Assembly: GCF_039634365.2 (NCBI RefSeq)
Contig: NZ_CP155079.2
Span: forward strand, 4,278,001-4,342,000
Direction of reading: 5' to 3'
DNA length: 64,000 nt
Source of the DNA: Mucilaginibacter sp. PAMB04168
GTDB lineage: Bacteria > Bacteroidota > Bacteroidia > Sphingobacteriales > Sphingobacteriaceae
Positions within the stretch are counted from its first letter, which is position 1; the number at the start of each line of letters is the position of its first letter. The notes under the pieces are model-generated. The model ran no database searches, was not told the origin of the DNA, and was given only the letters and a program-made list of their open reading frames with translations. Shown in pieces: positions 1 through 8,331 of this stretch. Position numbers and translations under genes: made by a program.

Positions 1-908
1 TGATCAGCACTGTGGGCAGCCTGCTTAATCAGTTTTTACAGGACAAGGACTTAGAAGACTTTGCCTTCTGGTACTACTCACCCATGGCCATGTCTTTCTC
101 TGAAAAACATACGCCTAAGGTGACCATATACGATTGCATGGACGAGCTCTCTGCCTTTAAGAACGCCCCTAAAGCGCTTAAAGACATGGAAAAGAAGCTC
201 ATGAAGTATGCTGATGTGGTCTTTACCGGTGGTCACTCACTGTACGAGGCTAAAAAAAATCAGCATGCCAACATCTACCCCTTCCCTTCCAGCATCGAAA
301 AGGAACATTTTGCCAAAGCCCGTAAAGCCAAAGCAGAACCGCAAGATCAGGCAGGGATTAAAGGCCCTAAGCTGGGCTTTTACGGGGTGATCGATGAGCG
401 CTTTGACATTGAACTCATTCGCGGTATTGCTGATGCCAGACCCGATTGGCAGATCATGCTCATAGGCCCGGTTGTAAAGATCGACCCGGCTACTTTGCCC
501 AAAAATGCCAACATCCATTATCTGGGACAAAAGACCTACAAGGAACTGCCGGCTTACCTGTCGGGCTGGGATGTGGCCCTCATTCCTTTTGCGCTGAATG
601 AGTCCACCCGCTTTATCAGTCCAACTAAAACGCCTGAGTACCTGGCAGCAGGCATACCGGTGGTATCCACTCCTATCAAAGATGTGGTGAACCCTTATGG
701 CACCAAAAACCTGGTGCACATCGGCGCAACGGCTCTGGAGTTTGTGCAGGCGATTGATCAGGAACTGGCCGTTGCTGACAGAAAACAATGGCTCAAAAAA
801 GTCGATACTTTTCTTGCGCTTAACTCCTGGGATATGACGCATCAGCAAATGCAAAAACACATTCTAAATGTTGCCCGTAGTAAGAACAACATTTCTGTAG
901 CCAGTTAA
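1..908 (+). CDS. Glycosyltransferase, GT4-like, 5' end cut by window
   Basis: The open frame runs from the window edge without a stop and ends at 908, so only about 302 C-terminal residues are visible; the GTG at position 12 is just an internal codon. The C-terminal half has the nucleotide-sugar-binding layout of GT-B glycosyltransferases: a LGFYGVI strand that starts the second Rossmann domain and the segment SPTKTPEYLAAGIPVVSTP, with the acidic residue and glycine typical of family 4 and related enzymes. It probably adds a sugar to a surface glycan or exopolysaccharide in the cytoplasm. No signal peptide can be judged because the start is missing. It is followed by the GH1/RmlD-like fusion gene on the same strand, which also suggests surface-polysaccharide or sugar-nucleotide work. 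Donor and acceptor cannot be told from the sequence. Confidence 0.82.
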   Translation, partial: ISTVGSLLNQFLQDKDLEDFAFWYYSPMAMSFSEKHTPKVTIYDCMDELSAFKNAPKALKDMEKKLMKYADVVFTGGHSLYEAKKNQHANIYPFPSSIEKEHFAKARKAKAEPQDQAGIKGPKLGFYGVIDERFDIELIRGIADARPDWQIMLIGPVVKIDPATLPKNANIHYLGQKTYKELPAYLSGWDVALIPFALNESTRFISPTKTPEYLAAGIPVVSTPIKDVVNPYGTKNLVHIGATALEFVQAIDQELAVADRKQWLKKVDTFLALNSWDMTHQQMQKHILNVARSKNNISVAS

Positions 909-932
909 AAGATTACATTTTAACAAAAACGC

Positions 933-996
933 TTACAAGTACGCTTGTAAAATAAACTAATTCGCTACATAGCTGTAGTTGTTATAGCTATGTAGC
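933..996 (+). terminator. Two hairpins between glycosyltransferase and fusion gene
   Basis: A 7-bp stem (933-939 with 944-950, loop 4 nt) is followed by an 11-bp perfect stem (964-974 with 986-996, loop 11 nt). Neither has a long T tract, although TATTGTTTAACTT follows the second. They may end transcription of the glycosyltransferase or structure the leader of the next gene. Confidence 0.35.
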
Positions 997-1020
997 TATT
1001 GTTTAACTTAGTTCTTATAT

Positions 1021-3171
1021 ATGAAAATTTGGGGTGGTATCGAGTGTACGATCAACCGTGTCAGTGATAGTTATATTGATCAACTGACCTATTCGGGGCA
1101 CTACAACAGACCTGAAGACATTAAACTATTTGCCGAACTGGGCGTTGAAAAATTAAGATACCCAGTATTATGGGAAAAACACCAGCCAGATAGTAATATA
1201 AAAATAGACTGGACAGACACTAAAAATAAGCTAAACCTACTAAAAGAGCATAACATAGATCCTATTGCAGGATTGGTACACCACGGCAGCGGCCCCGCTT
1301 ACGTAAATATGCTCGAAGACTCCTTTGTATACGGACTTGCAGAATATGCCGGAAAAGTTGCCGAAGAATTTCCTTGGATAAATTATTACACACCTGTAAA
1401 CGAACCATTAACAACCGCGCGCTTTTGTGGGCTATATGGTATATGGCATCCGCACGGAACCGGCGACAAAAGCTTTCTAAAAATTCTTATTAATGAATGC
1501 AAAGCTACTACCTTGGCAATGCAGGCTATACGTAAGGTAAATCCGAACGCCAAACTGGTGCAAACCGAAGATTTGGGTAAGATACATAGCACGCCGCTGC
1601 TTAAATACCAAGCCGACTTTGAGAACCACCGCCGGTGGCTAAGTTTTGATTTGTTGTGTGGAAAGGTTACACCGTCGCACGCACTGTACAGGTATATTAT
1701 TGATAGCGGCATAAACGCAGAAGAATTAACATTCTTTACTGAGAACCCTTGCACACCGGATATTTTTGGATTCAACTATTACCTTACATCAGAGCGTTAT
1801 CTGGATGAAAATATAGATCGTTTTCCGGAACATACGCACGGCAGCAACGGCCGCCACACCTATGCCGACGTAGAAGTACTGCGCGTTGGCAATGCACAGG
1901 CTTCCGGAATTTATGCGCTGCTTAAAGAGGCCTGGGAGCGTTATCATCAGCCAATGGCCATAACCGAGGTACACCTGCACTGTACACGTGAAGAACAATT
2001 GCGCTGGATTAAAACGATTTGGGATGCAGCAGTAAAACTCAAAAATGAAAAAGTAGATGTTAGGGGCATTACTGCTTGGGCCCTTTTAGGTTCATTCGGC
2101 TGGAACAGGCTGCTTACCCAGCCCAACGGCGATTATGAACCTGGCGTTTTTGATGTGCTATCGGGCTATCCACGCGCTACCGCATTAACGCAGATGCTCA
2201 AATGTCTTTCAAAAGGTGAAGATTTCAATCATCCGGTAATGAATGGCAAGGGATGGTGGGAAAGAGAAATAAGGGTGCTATATAACCATTCGGCTCATCA
2301 GCTTATCAAAAGCACCGAACCGGTCGCTTCACCATTATTAATCGTAGGCAAATCAAACTCACTGGCTTATGCATTCGCACGGGTATGTAAGCTAAGAAAC
2401 ATCAGGTTTAAAATGCTCAGCAAAACAGAGCTTGATATCACTAACCGCGACCAAATTGAACGGGTTATACAGGATGTTAAGCCATGGGCTATTATTAACA
2501 CAGCCGACTTTTTGCAGATCGACCATGCCGAAATTGCGTGTAACAGCTGCTATGAGTTAAATACTCAGGGTGCCGAAAACTTATCTTATTTTACCGGGAA
2601 ATACGGCATTAAACTAGTCAACTTTTCAACCGATTTAGTTTTCGATGGCGAAAAGAACGAACACTATCTGGAAAATGACCTGGTTAAACCACTTAACATT
2701 TACGGCCAAAGCAAAGCCCTGGCAGAGGAGTGTGTATTAAAAAATGATCCGTCGGCTTTAGTTGTACGCACCGGCGCTTTGTTTAGTGCATGGGATTCAA
2801 ACAATTATGTAATCAGTGTACTCAATAATTTAAAGAGCCGTACATCCATTATGGCTGAGCATGATGTTTTCGTTTCGCCAACTTATGTGCCCGATCTGGT
2901 AAATGCCGCACTTAACTTATTAATTGACGGCGAATACGGCATTTGGCATCTGGCCAATCACGGCAGCGAAAGCTGGGCTAATTTTGCTACTGAACTGGCC
3001 CAACGAGCTGGTTACAGTGCTCATTTAATAACCCCGGTACCCTTGCACTCAATGGATTACCGGGCAGTAAGACCTAAGTACAGCGCACTAAAAAGCCAGC
3101 GCGGAATGCTTCTGCCATCGTTAGATAAAGCCTTAAACAGCTTTTTTGACGAATTGCGCTTAACAGCATAA
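1021..3171 (+). CDS. Fusion protein: GH1-like glycosidase + RmlD-like dehydrogenase
   Basis: This 716-residue protein has two parts. Residues 1 to about 400 form a GH1-type TIM barrel, with the acid/base motif NEP at 127-129 (E128) and a nucleophile-like ITE at 314-316 (E316; canonical GH1 has ITENG, here ITEVH). Residues about 437-716 resemble dTDP-4-dehydrorhamnose reductase (RmlD): STDLVFDG at 536-543 and the catalytic YGQSK at 561-565. The glycine-rich nucleotide-binding loop is degenerate (IVGKSNSLAYAF instead of GxxGxxG). There is no signal peptide, so it should act in the cytoplasm. The reductase half would reduce a sugar-nucleotide-type ketone with NAD(P)H; the substrate of the glycosidase half is unknown. 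The ATG at 1021 is the first in frame and the protein starts directly on the barrel. It lies behind a glycosyltransferase and ahead of a strong terminator. The two domain calls are firm; a joint function is not. Confidence 0.85.
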   Translation: MKIWGGIECTINRVSDSYIDQLTYSGHYNRPEDIKLFAELGVEKLRYPVLWEKHQPDSNIKIDWTDTKNKLNLLKEHNIDPIAGLVHHGSGPAYVNMLEDSFVYGLAEYAGKVAEEFPWINYYTPVNEPLTTARFCGLYGIWHPHGTGDKSFLKILINECKATTLAMQAIRKVNPNAKLVQTEDLGKIHSTPLLKYQADFENHRRWLSFDLLCGKVTPSHALYRYIIDSGINAEELTFFTENPCTPDIFGFNYYLTSERYLDENIDRFPEHTHGSNGRHTYADVEVLRVGNAQASGIYALLKEAWERYHQPMAITEVHLHCTREEQLRWIKTIWDAAVKLKNEKVDVRGITAWALLGSFGWNRLLTQPNGDYEPGVFDVLSGYPRATALTQMLKCLSKGEDFNHPVMNGKGWWEREIRVLYNHSAHQLIKSTEPVASPLLIVGKSNSLAYAFARVCKLRNIRFKMLSKTELDITNRDQIERVIQDVKPWAIINTADFLQIDHAEIACNSCYELNTQGAENLSYFTGKYGIKLVNFSTDLVFDGEKNEHYLENDLVKPLNIYGQSKALAEECVLKNDPSALVVRTGALFSAWDSNNYVISVLNNLKSRTSIMAEHDVFVSPTYVPDLVNAALNLLIDGEYGIWHLANHGSESWANFATELAQRAGYSAHLITPVPLHSMDYRAVRPKYSALKSQRGMLLPSLDKALNSFFDELRLTA

Positions 3172-3183
3172 ATCTTAATTATT

Positions 3184-3223
3184 AACCCATTCTGCAACAC
3201 TCTTGCAGAATGGGTTTTCTTTT
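3184..3223 (+). terminator. Rho-independent terminator after the fusion gene
   Basis: A perfect 14-bp stem (3184-3197 with 3203-3216) encloses a 5-nt loop and runs into a T-rich tract (to about 3223). It starts 13 bp after the stop of the fusion gene and ends 15 bp before pncB, so it should separate the two transcripts. Confidence 0.85.
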
Positions 3224-3237
3224 AAATGTAAACCTTT

Positions 3238-4422
3238 ATGCCTACACACCCAATGGTTTCATTACCATCACTTTTAGATAACGATTTCTACAAGTTCACA
3301 ATGCAACAGGGTGTTATTCGATTATTTCCGTACGCCAAGGCTCGTTACCAGTTCATTAACCGCGGCAAGCACAGCTTTCCGCCAGGGTTTGCACAAGCCC
3401 TGCGTGAGGCTGTAAATGATATGGCCCACCTACAGCTCACCCGCGAAGAAAAAAACTTTCTACGTGTTACCTGCCCTTACCTTGATCCGCTTTATCTGGA
3501 TTTTTTGGAAGGCTACCGTTACAATCCCGAAGAGGTACAAATAGAGCAGCATGACAACGAGCTTCAGGTACACATTGAAGGTTTATGGTACCGCACCATC
3601 TTATGGGAAGTGCCCATCATGTCGCTCATATGCGAGTTGTATTACAAGCTCAATCATACCGAACGGATCAGCAATGAAGAGGTTACAGAGCGCACTAAGG
3701 AAAAGATTGAAAGGTACACTGCTCTCGGTGTTAACGTAGCCGAATTTGGCACCAGGCGCAGGCACTCGTACCAAGTGCAACGCATGGTTGTACAAGCATT
3801 GAGGCAGTACGGACCAAACAGCTTTGTGGGCACCAGCAACGTACACATGGCCATGCTTCATCAAACCAAGCCTATCGGTACGCATGCACACGAATGGTTT
3901 ATGTTCCATGCGGCCCGTTATGGTTTTAAAATGGCTAATGCCCTGGGGCTTGAGCATTGGGTACAGGTATACCGGGGCGATTTAGGTATTGCTTTATCAG
4001 ACACGTATACGACCGGCGTATTCTTTAAGCAGTTTGATAAAATGTTCTCTAAGCTTTTTGATGGCGTACGACATGACAGCGGCGACCCTTTGCAATTTGC
4101 AGATCAGGTAATTGCACATTATAACAGTTTAGGCATCGATCCTTTAACTAAAACCATCATCTTTTCGGATGCTTTAAATTATGATAAGGTAGCGCGTATT
4201 GCCGGACACTGCCGCAACCGCGTGGGCATATCATTTGGTATTGGTACAAACTTTACTAATGATGTTGGGCCACAGGCAATGAACATTGTGATTAAAATGA
4301 CCGAGGCTTGTCCGCATAATGGCGAATGGACTGAGGTGGTAAAACTTTCAGACGAGCATGGCAAATACACCGGCAGCGAGCACATGATTGGTTTGGCAAA
4401 AACAATATTAGGCATTGTGTAA
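3238..4422 (+). CDS. pncB: Nicotinate phosphoribosyltransferase
   Basis: PncB catalyses the ATP-assisted reaction of nicotinate with PRPP to nicotinate mononucleotide, the first step of the Preiss-Handler NAD salvage pathway in the cytoplasm. The 394-residue length is normal for the family. Diagnostic motifs are LLDNDFYKFTMQ near residues 12-23, EFGTRRRHSYQVQ around 169-181, and GTHAHEW at 214-220, which contains the histidine (H218) that is phosphorylated in characterised homologues. RHDSGDP and the SDALNYDK segment follow as expected. The ATG at 3238 is preferred because an internal ATG five codons later would shorten the N terminus. The FRG-domain gene begins 12 bp after the stop and is probably co-transcribed. 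No NAD-related riboswitch is apparent upstream; only the terminator of the previous gene lies there. Confidence 0.95.
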   Translation: MPTHPMVSLPSLLDNDFYKFTMQQGVIRLFPYAKARYQFINRGKHSFPPGFAQALREAVNDMAHLQLTREEKNFLRVTCPYLDPLYLDFLEGYRYNPEEVQIEQHDNELQVHIEGLWYRTILWEVPIMSLICELYYKLNHTERISNEEVTERTKEKIERYTALGVNVAEFGTRRRHSYQVQRMVVQALRQYGPNSFVGTSNVHMAMLHQTKPIGTHAHEWFMFHAARYGFKMANALGLEHWVQVYRGDLGIALSDTYTTGVFFKQFDKMFSKLFDGVRHDSGDPLQFADQVIAHYNSLGIDPLTKTIIFSDALNYDKVARIAGHCRNRVGISFGIGTNFTNDVGPQAMNIVIKMTEACPHNGEWTEVVKLSDEHGKYTGSEHMIGLAKTILGIV

Positions 4423-4434
4423 TCTGGCATAATT

Positions 4435-5160
4435 ATGAGGGAAGTAGAGGTTGATAACATTGAAGATTATCTGAAGCTAATTAAATTAAGCAAGGAAGAA
4501 AATATAAGCGATGGTAACTTTGAAGATTTTTTATTCAGAGGACAAACGGCCGACTATCCGCTCATTCCCAAAATATGCCGGTTAAAAGCTAAAGGCGAAC
4601 TGCTACAGGTAGAACAGCTACTTTTGCATGAATTTAAGCGAACCAATCCATTACTTATTGAAGGGCATAGCCCAATGGATGACTGGGATTATTTAACCTT
4701 GGGGCAGCACTTTGGTTTACCAACCCGCTTGCTCGATTGGTCTAACAATGCACTAACAGCCCTTTGGTTTGCCACAGGTGAAAGCTATGGCGACGAAGAA
4801 AATAGTACTTATTCAGTAGTGTGGATACTAATGGCCCACCAGAAAGACTTTGATTTGAACATAGAAAAAGTAAGCCCTTTTGATGTGAAGCAAACGAAAA
4901 TTTTCAGGCCGCGCATTATCAAACAACGGATCAACAATCAATCCGGCGTGTTCAGTGTTCCTTCATCGGAAGAATTGTTACATAAACGCTATATGAATGA
5001 GAGTGACAGTTACGCCGATAAGCTTATTAAAGTTAAGATTCCGGCCGACAAGCTGGTTGATATCAGGACAGACCTTAATACCGTAGGTGTAAACGCATTT
5101 ACCATTTTCCCTGAACTTGAGGGGCTGTGCACCTACCTGCAGTGGCGGTACTTCGAATAG
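4435..5160 (+). CDS. FRG-domain protein
   Basis: A 241-residue cytoplasmic protein with the FRG domain: FLFRGQ at 32-37 (the motif that names the family) and TLGQHFGLPTRLLDW at 88-102, followed by TALWFAT. FRG domains are found in many bacteria, often alone or next to toxin-like or abortive-infection-like genes; their biochemical role was unknown to me. The gene starts 12 bp after pncB and has no terminator between, so the two are likely expressed together. No signal peptide, membrane segment or second domain is visible. It converges with lutC, with a hairpin in the 241-bp gap between them. Function cannot be assigned beyond the family. Confidence 0.85.
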   Translation: MREVEVDNIEDYLKLIKLSKEENISDGNFEDFLFRGQTADYPLIPKICRLKAKGELLQVEQLLLHEFKRTNPLLIEGHSPMDDWDYLTLGQHFGLPTRLLDWSNNALTALWFATGESYGDEENSTYSVVWILMAHQKDFDLNIEKVSPFDVKQTKIFRPRIIKQRINNQSGVFSVPSSEELLHKRYMNESDSYADKLIKVKIPADKLVDIRTDLNTVGVNAFTIFPELEGLCTYLQWRYFE

Positions 5161-5342
5161 ATTAACTTAACCTAGGCTATCTGGTTGAGCCTCTTCCGCT
5201 GCCTGTCAGCATCATATAATTAAACGCAAAATCATATCCGCAAGGTAAACTTAAATGAGTGTTTGATAAGTATCTCCTTAACGTATACCAGGCCCTCTTT
5301 TAAGGCAGGAAAGCAGGTAGCTTGAAGCCCATACTGAAGAAA

Positions 5343-5395
5343 CGTTGCCTGTAATACCGCAAATAAACCAATCAATCCGCGGTATACAGGCAACG
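5343..5395 (-). terminator. Hairpin after lutC, likely end of rha-lut operon
   Basis: An inverted repeat pairs 5343-5360 with 5379-5395 (17 pairs, one bulged base, 18-nt loop). It lies 7 bp beyond the lutC stop in the direction of transcription and between two convergent genes. No strong T tract follows on the minus strand, so it could also be a structured RNA end. The remainder of the 5161-5401 gap shows nothing recognisable. Confidence 0.5.
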
Positions 5396-5401
5396 CTTGT
5401 A

Positions 5402-6004
5402 CTAATTTTGTTGATCCAGCACAAATACGGTCATGGAGCGTGGTCCGTGAGCGCCAAGCACCAGTGATTGCTCAATGTCGGCAGTTTTAGAAGGGCCTGC
5501 TATAAATGCGCCCCATCCATACTGGGTATCTGCTATACGCATATAAGCACGGTGCATGGTGTCTACCATATTGTCGGCCGTTATTACCGCGGCTAAGTGC
5601 TGACAAATAAAAGGTACTGCCCGGTGGCCCAACAATTCTTCGGTTACCCAAACAGAACCATTTTCAGCAACACCAAAATGCGCTTTGATAACTGCCAGTT
5701 CTACGTCGGCCAGTTGGTGGGCGGCCGGGTTTATTTCATAAGCAGAAGTCGCTACTTCATCAAGCTCCGGAACTAAACTTAGCACCCGCACATGTTGGGA
5801 GTCATACTTTTCTTTAACAATGGTCTTAATTTCGTCCCAATTGCTCACACGGTGAACAGCGCCCCCAATGGCGGTAAGCACCGTTTCGTACTGTGCCAGC
5901 ACATCATCGTAACCAATATGCTTAAAAGGTTCAATATCCGGAATAGGCATTGCCTCAGGCTTATTACTTGCTACCGCTGCTAAAATTGTATCTCTGCTGC
6001 TCAT
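5402..6004 (-). CDS. lutC: L-lactate utilisation protein LutC (LUD domain)
   Basis: A 200-residue LUD-domain protein of the LutC/YkgG type, the third subunit of the LutABC system that oxidises L-lactate to pyruvate. It starts with the family pattern MSSRDTILAAV, has a central domain of alternating strands and helices, and the C-terminal segment FIAGPSKTADIEQSLVLGAHGP, whose glycine-rich end is typical of LUD proteins. It has no signal peptide and should act with LutA and LutB in the cytoplasm. It is the last gene of the rha-lut operon, 112 bp after lutB. The 112-bp spacer is AT-rich and shows no clear promoter. Confidence 0.9.
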   Translation of the reverse strand: MSSRDTILAAVASNKPEAMPIPDIEPFKHIGYDDVLAQYETVLTAIGGAVHRVSNWDEIKTIVKEKYDSQHVRVLSLVPELDEVATSAYEINPAAHQLADVELAVIKAHFGVAENGSVWVTEELLGHRAVPFICQHLAAVITADNMVDTMHRAYMRIADTQYGWGAFIAGPSKTADIEQSLVLGAHGPRSMTVFVLDQQN

Positions 6005-6116
6005 AGGTTAATGAGTGAGTTATTGATTGAGTGTTTGATGATCTAATTCAAATCGTTGCATCAATTCTATTATCCTTACTCCTGTTGTATATTTTAATTA
6101 TACTGATCTTTGTTTC

Positions 6117-7496
6117 TTACTTCTTGCTTCTATTTTTACCGTACCACTCGCCAAATGATTCTTTGGGAGATTCGGGCATATCACGTTGTTTGTACCACGG
6201 GTTAAGCTTGTTGTTTACCGCAAATGGTGCATACTTAATAGTAGCTCTGCCCATTTTACCGGCTGCATGGTATAAAGTTGGGGATGCCAGCGTAGCTGCC
6301 ATAACCTGCATGGCTATCTTTTTACCGGTTGGTGCATAACCTTCCTTCACCAGCACCTGCCGCCATTTATAAAGCTGATCGTGTATATCAATCTTAACCG
6401 GACATACGTTTGAGCACGAGCCGCAAAGCGTAGAAGCAAACGGCAAGTCGGCATACTTTTTCATATCCAGGTTTGGTGCCAGGATAGAACCTATAGGCCC
6501 AGCCACAGCGGTATGATAACTGTGCCCGCCGCTTCTTCGATACACCGGACAAGTGTTCATGCATGCACCGCAACGTATACATTTTAACGAGTTGCGGAAA
6601 TCTTTCCGGCCCAGTTGCACACTACGGCCGTTATCTACCAGTACCAGGTGCATTTGCTGCCCTGCCCTTGGTTTACTAAAGTGGCTGCTGTAAGTGGTAA
6701 TAGGCTGGCCGGTAGCACTACGGGTTAGTAATCTTAAAAACACACCCAAATGCTCCCGTTTAGGAATCAGTTTTTCAATACCCATACAAGCAATATGTAC
6801 ATCGGCCAGGTGGGCGCCCATATCGGCGTTACCCTCGTTGGTACACACTACAAACTCGCCGGTTTCGGCCACGGCAAAGTTTACCCCGGTTAGGGCCACT
6901 TTACGGGTTAGGAAAGTTTCGCGCAGGCTTCCGCGTGCTGTTTCGGTCAGGAACTGCGGGTCTGACATATTAGATGGCGTACCCAAGTACATGTGAAAAA
7001 GGTCGCCTATTTCTTCTTTCTTTTTATGGATGCAGGGCAGTACGATGTGGCTGGGCGCTTCGCCAGCCAACTGCACAATACGCTCACCCAGGTCGGAGTC
7101 GATCACCTCAATGCCATGCGTGGCCAGGTAATCGTTCAAATGGCACTCCTCGGTAAGCATGCTCTTGCTTTTAACCATTTGTGTTACCTTGTTCTCGGTA
7201 AGCAAACCATGCACAATCTGGTTATGCTCCTGAGCATCGGCAGCCCAATGCACAGTAATGCCATTGGCCTTGGCCGCAGCCTCAAATGCTGTAAGGTAGG
7301 TATCGAGGTTACTTAGTACATTAAACTTAATGTTAGAGGCAGCCTCACGCAAAGCTTCCCACTCGGGCAGCTGGTGCACGCTTTTATCGCGCTTGGCACG
7401 TATCCACCATAAGGTCTCATCATGCCAGTCAACACGCTCCTCGTCTTTATTGAATATATCGGCCAGTTCGGCGTGGTCTTTTGTTGTTGTAGTCAT
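6117..7496 (-). CDS. lutB: Iron-sulfur L-lactate utilisation protein LutB
   Basis: A 459-residue LutB/LldF-type iron-sulfur subunit. The N-terminal two thirds is a LUD domain; the C-terminal third carries two [4Fe-4S] motifs, C306-C309-C312-C316 (CIRCGACMNTCP) and C358-C361-C365 (CGSCSNVCP), both complete. Together with LutA and LutC it forms the NAD-independent complex that passes electrons from L-lactate into the respiratory chain. The protein has no signal peptide. In this operon it acts downstream of the fused aldolase/dehydrogenase, which would deliver L-lactate from rhamnose. It begins 97 bp after lutA ends; that spacer has short repeated CCATGG/CCATAG words but no clear terminator. Confidence 0.93.
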   Translation of the reverse strand: MTTTTKDHAELADIFNKDEERVDWHDETLWWIRAKRDKSVHQLPEWEALREAASNIKFNVLSNLDTYLTAFEAAAKANGITVHWAADAQEHNQIVHGLLTENKVTQMVKSKSMLTEECHLNDYLATHGIEVIDSDLGERIVQLAGEAPSHIVLPCIHKKKEEIGDLFHMYLGTPSNMSDPQFLTETARGSLRETFLTRKVALTGVNFAVAETGEFVVCTNEGNADMGAHLADVHIACMGIEKLIPKREHLGVFLRLLTRSATGQPITTYSSHFSKPRAGQQMHLVLVDNGRSVQLGRKDFRNSLKCIRCGACMNTCPVYRRSGGHSYHTAVAGPIGSILAPNLDMKKYADLPFASTLCGSCSNVCPVKIDIHDQLYKWRQVLVKEGYAPTGKKIAMQVMAATLASPTLYHAAGKMGRATIKYAPFAVNNKLNPWYKQRDMPESPKESFGEWYGKNRSKK

Positions 7497-7593
7497 GGCT
7501 CTTTTGTTTTAAGCCCACGGACAATAGACCATAGTCCATGGTTTTTGTTTGAAGTTAGTCTTTCCATGGTCTTTATAGGCCATGGCCAATAAC

Positions 7594-8331
7594 TTAACCT
7601 TCGCTATTCAAAATCTCGGCAATGTGTAGCACTTTAACTTTACTACCCTGACGTTTTAAAATGCCTTCCATGTGCATAAGGCATGACATATCAGCACCGG
7701 TAATATATTCGGCACCATGTTTTAAGTGATCGGCGACACGGTCTTTTCCCATTTTGGCCGACACCGCTTCTTCGGCTACGCAAAACGTACCGCCAAAGCC
7801 ACAGCATTCGTCTTTGCGATCCAGCTCAATCAGTTCCAGGTCTTTCACCATGTTTAAAAGTGAGCCCGGCTTAGAGAAACTCGGCGCAACCAGTTCGGTC
7901 ATCGAGCTCAGGTGCAGTCCGCGCTGGCCGTGGCAACTTTGGTGTACACCAACCTTGTGCGGAAAACGCGAAGGCAGGCTTTCCACTTTCAGCACATCGG
8001 TTAAAAACGATGTAAGTTCCCAAACCTTATGGCTAACCTCCTTGGCTTCTGCCGGGCGCTTATCATCGTGCAAATGCTCCCTTATGTGCAGCACACAACT
8101 GCCCGAGGGCGACACGATATAGTCAAAACCCGAAAAATTATCGATAAATAACCGGTTACAGCCACCCGTTAAATGCTCAAAACCCGAATTAGCCATAGGC
8201 TGGCCGCAACAGGTTTGGTTAGGCGGATACACAACATTTACCCCCAGCTTTTCTAACAGCTGTAGGGTGGCTATGGCCGCCCCCGGGTAAAACTGATCAA
8301 CGTAACACGGTATAAATAGTCCTACAGTCAT
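7594..8331 (-). CDS. lutA: (Fe-S)-binding L-lactate utilisation protein LutA
   Basis: A 245-residue protein with two CCG domains, the hallmark of LutA/LldE: TCCGQPM at 40-46 (C41, C42) and ECCGFGGTF at 175-183 (C176, C177), plus single cysteines near 9, 79 and 133. These cysteine-rich domains bind an iron-sulfur cluster in related heterodisulfide-reductase and glycolate-oxidase subunits. It works with LutB and LutC to oxidise L-lactate in the cytoplasm. The start codon overlaps the stop of the upstream rhamnulokinase gene by four bases (ATGA, 8328-8331), so translation is probably coupled and the lactate genes belong to the rhamnose operon. Confidence 0.93.
   Translation of the reverse strand: MTVGLFIPCYVDQFYPGAAIATLQLLEKLGVNVVYPPNQTCCGQPMANSGFEHLTGGCNRLFIDNFSGFDYIVSPSGSCVLHIREHLHDDKRPAEAKEVSHKVWELTSFLTDVLKVESLPSRFPHKVGVHQSCHGQRGLHLSSMTELVAPSFSKPGSLLNMVKDLELIELDRKDECCGFGGTFCVAEEAVSAKMGKDRVADHLKHGAEYITGADMSCLMHMEGILKRQGSKVKVLHIAEILNSEG

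Noticed and set aside
237..860. Minus-strand open frame of 207 codons opposite the glycosyltransferase
   Set aside because: Antisense to a clear glycosyltransferase, no recognisable motif, no operon context.
3172..3237. NAD-sensing riboswitch before pncB
   Set aside because: The only structure is a perfect hairpin with a T tract that fits a terminator of the upstream gene.
6031..6339. Hydrophobic + strand open frame of 102 codons
   Set aside because: It starts in the AT-rich lutB-lutC spacer and runs antisense into lutB; the hydrophobicity comes from T-rich codons and no homologue pattern is visible.
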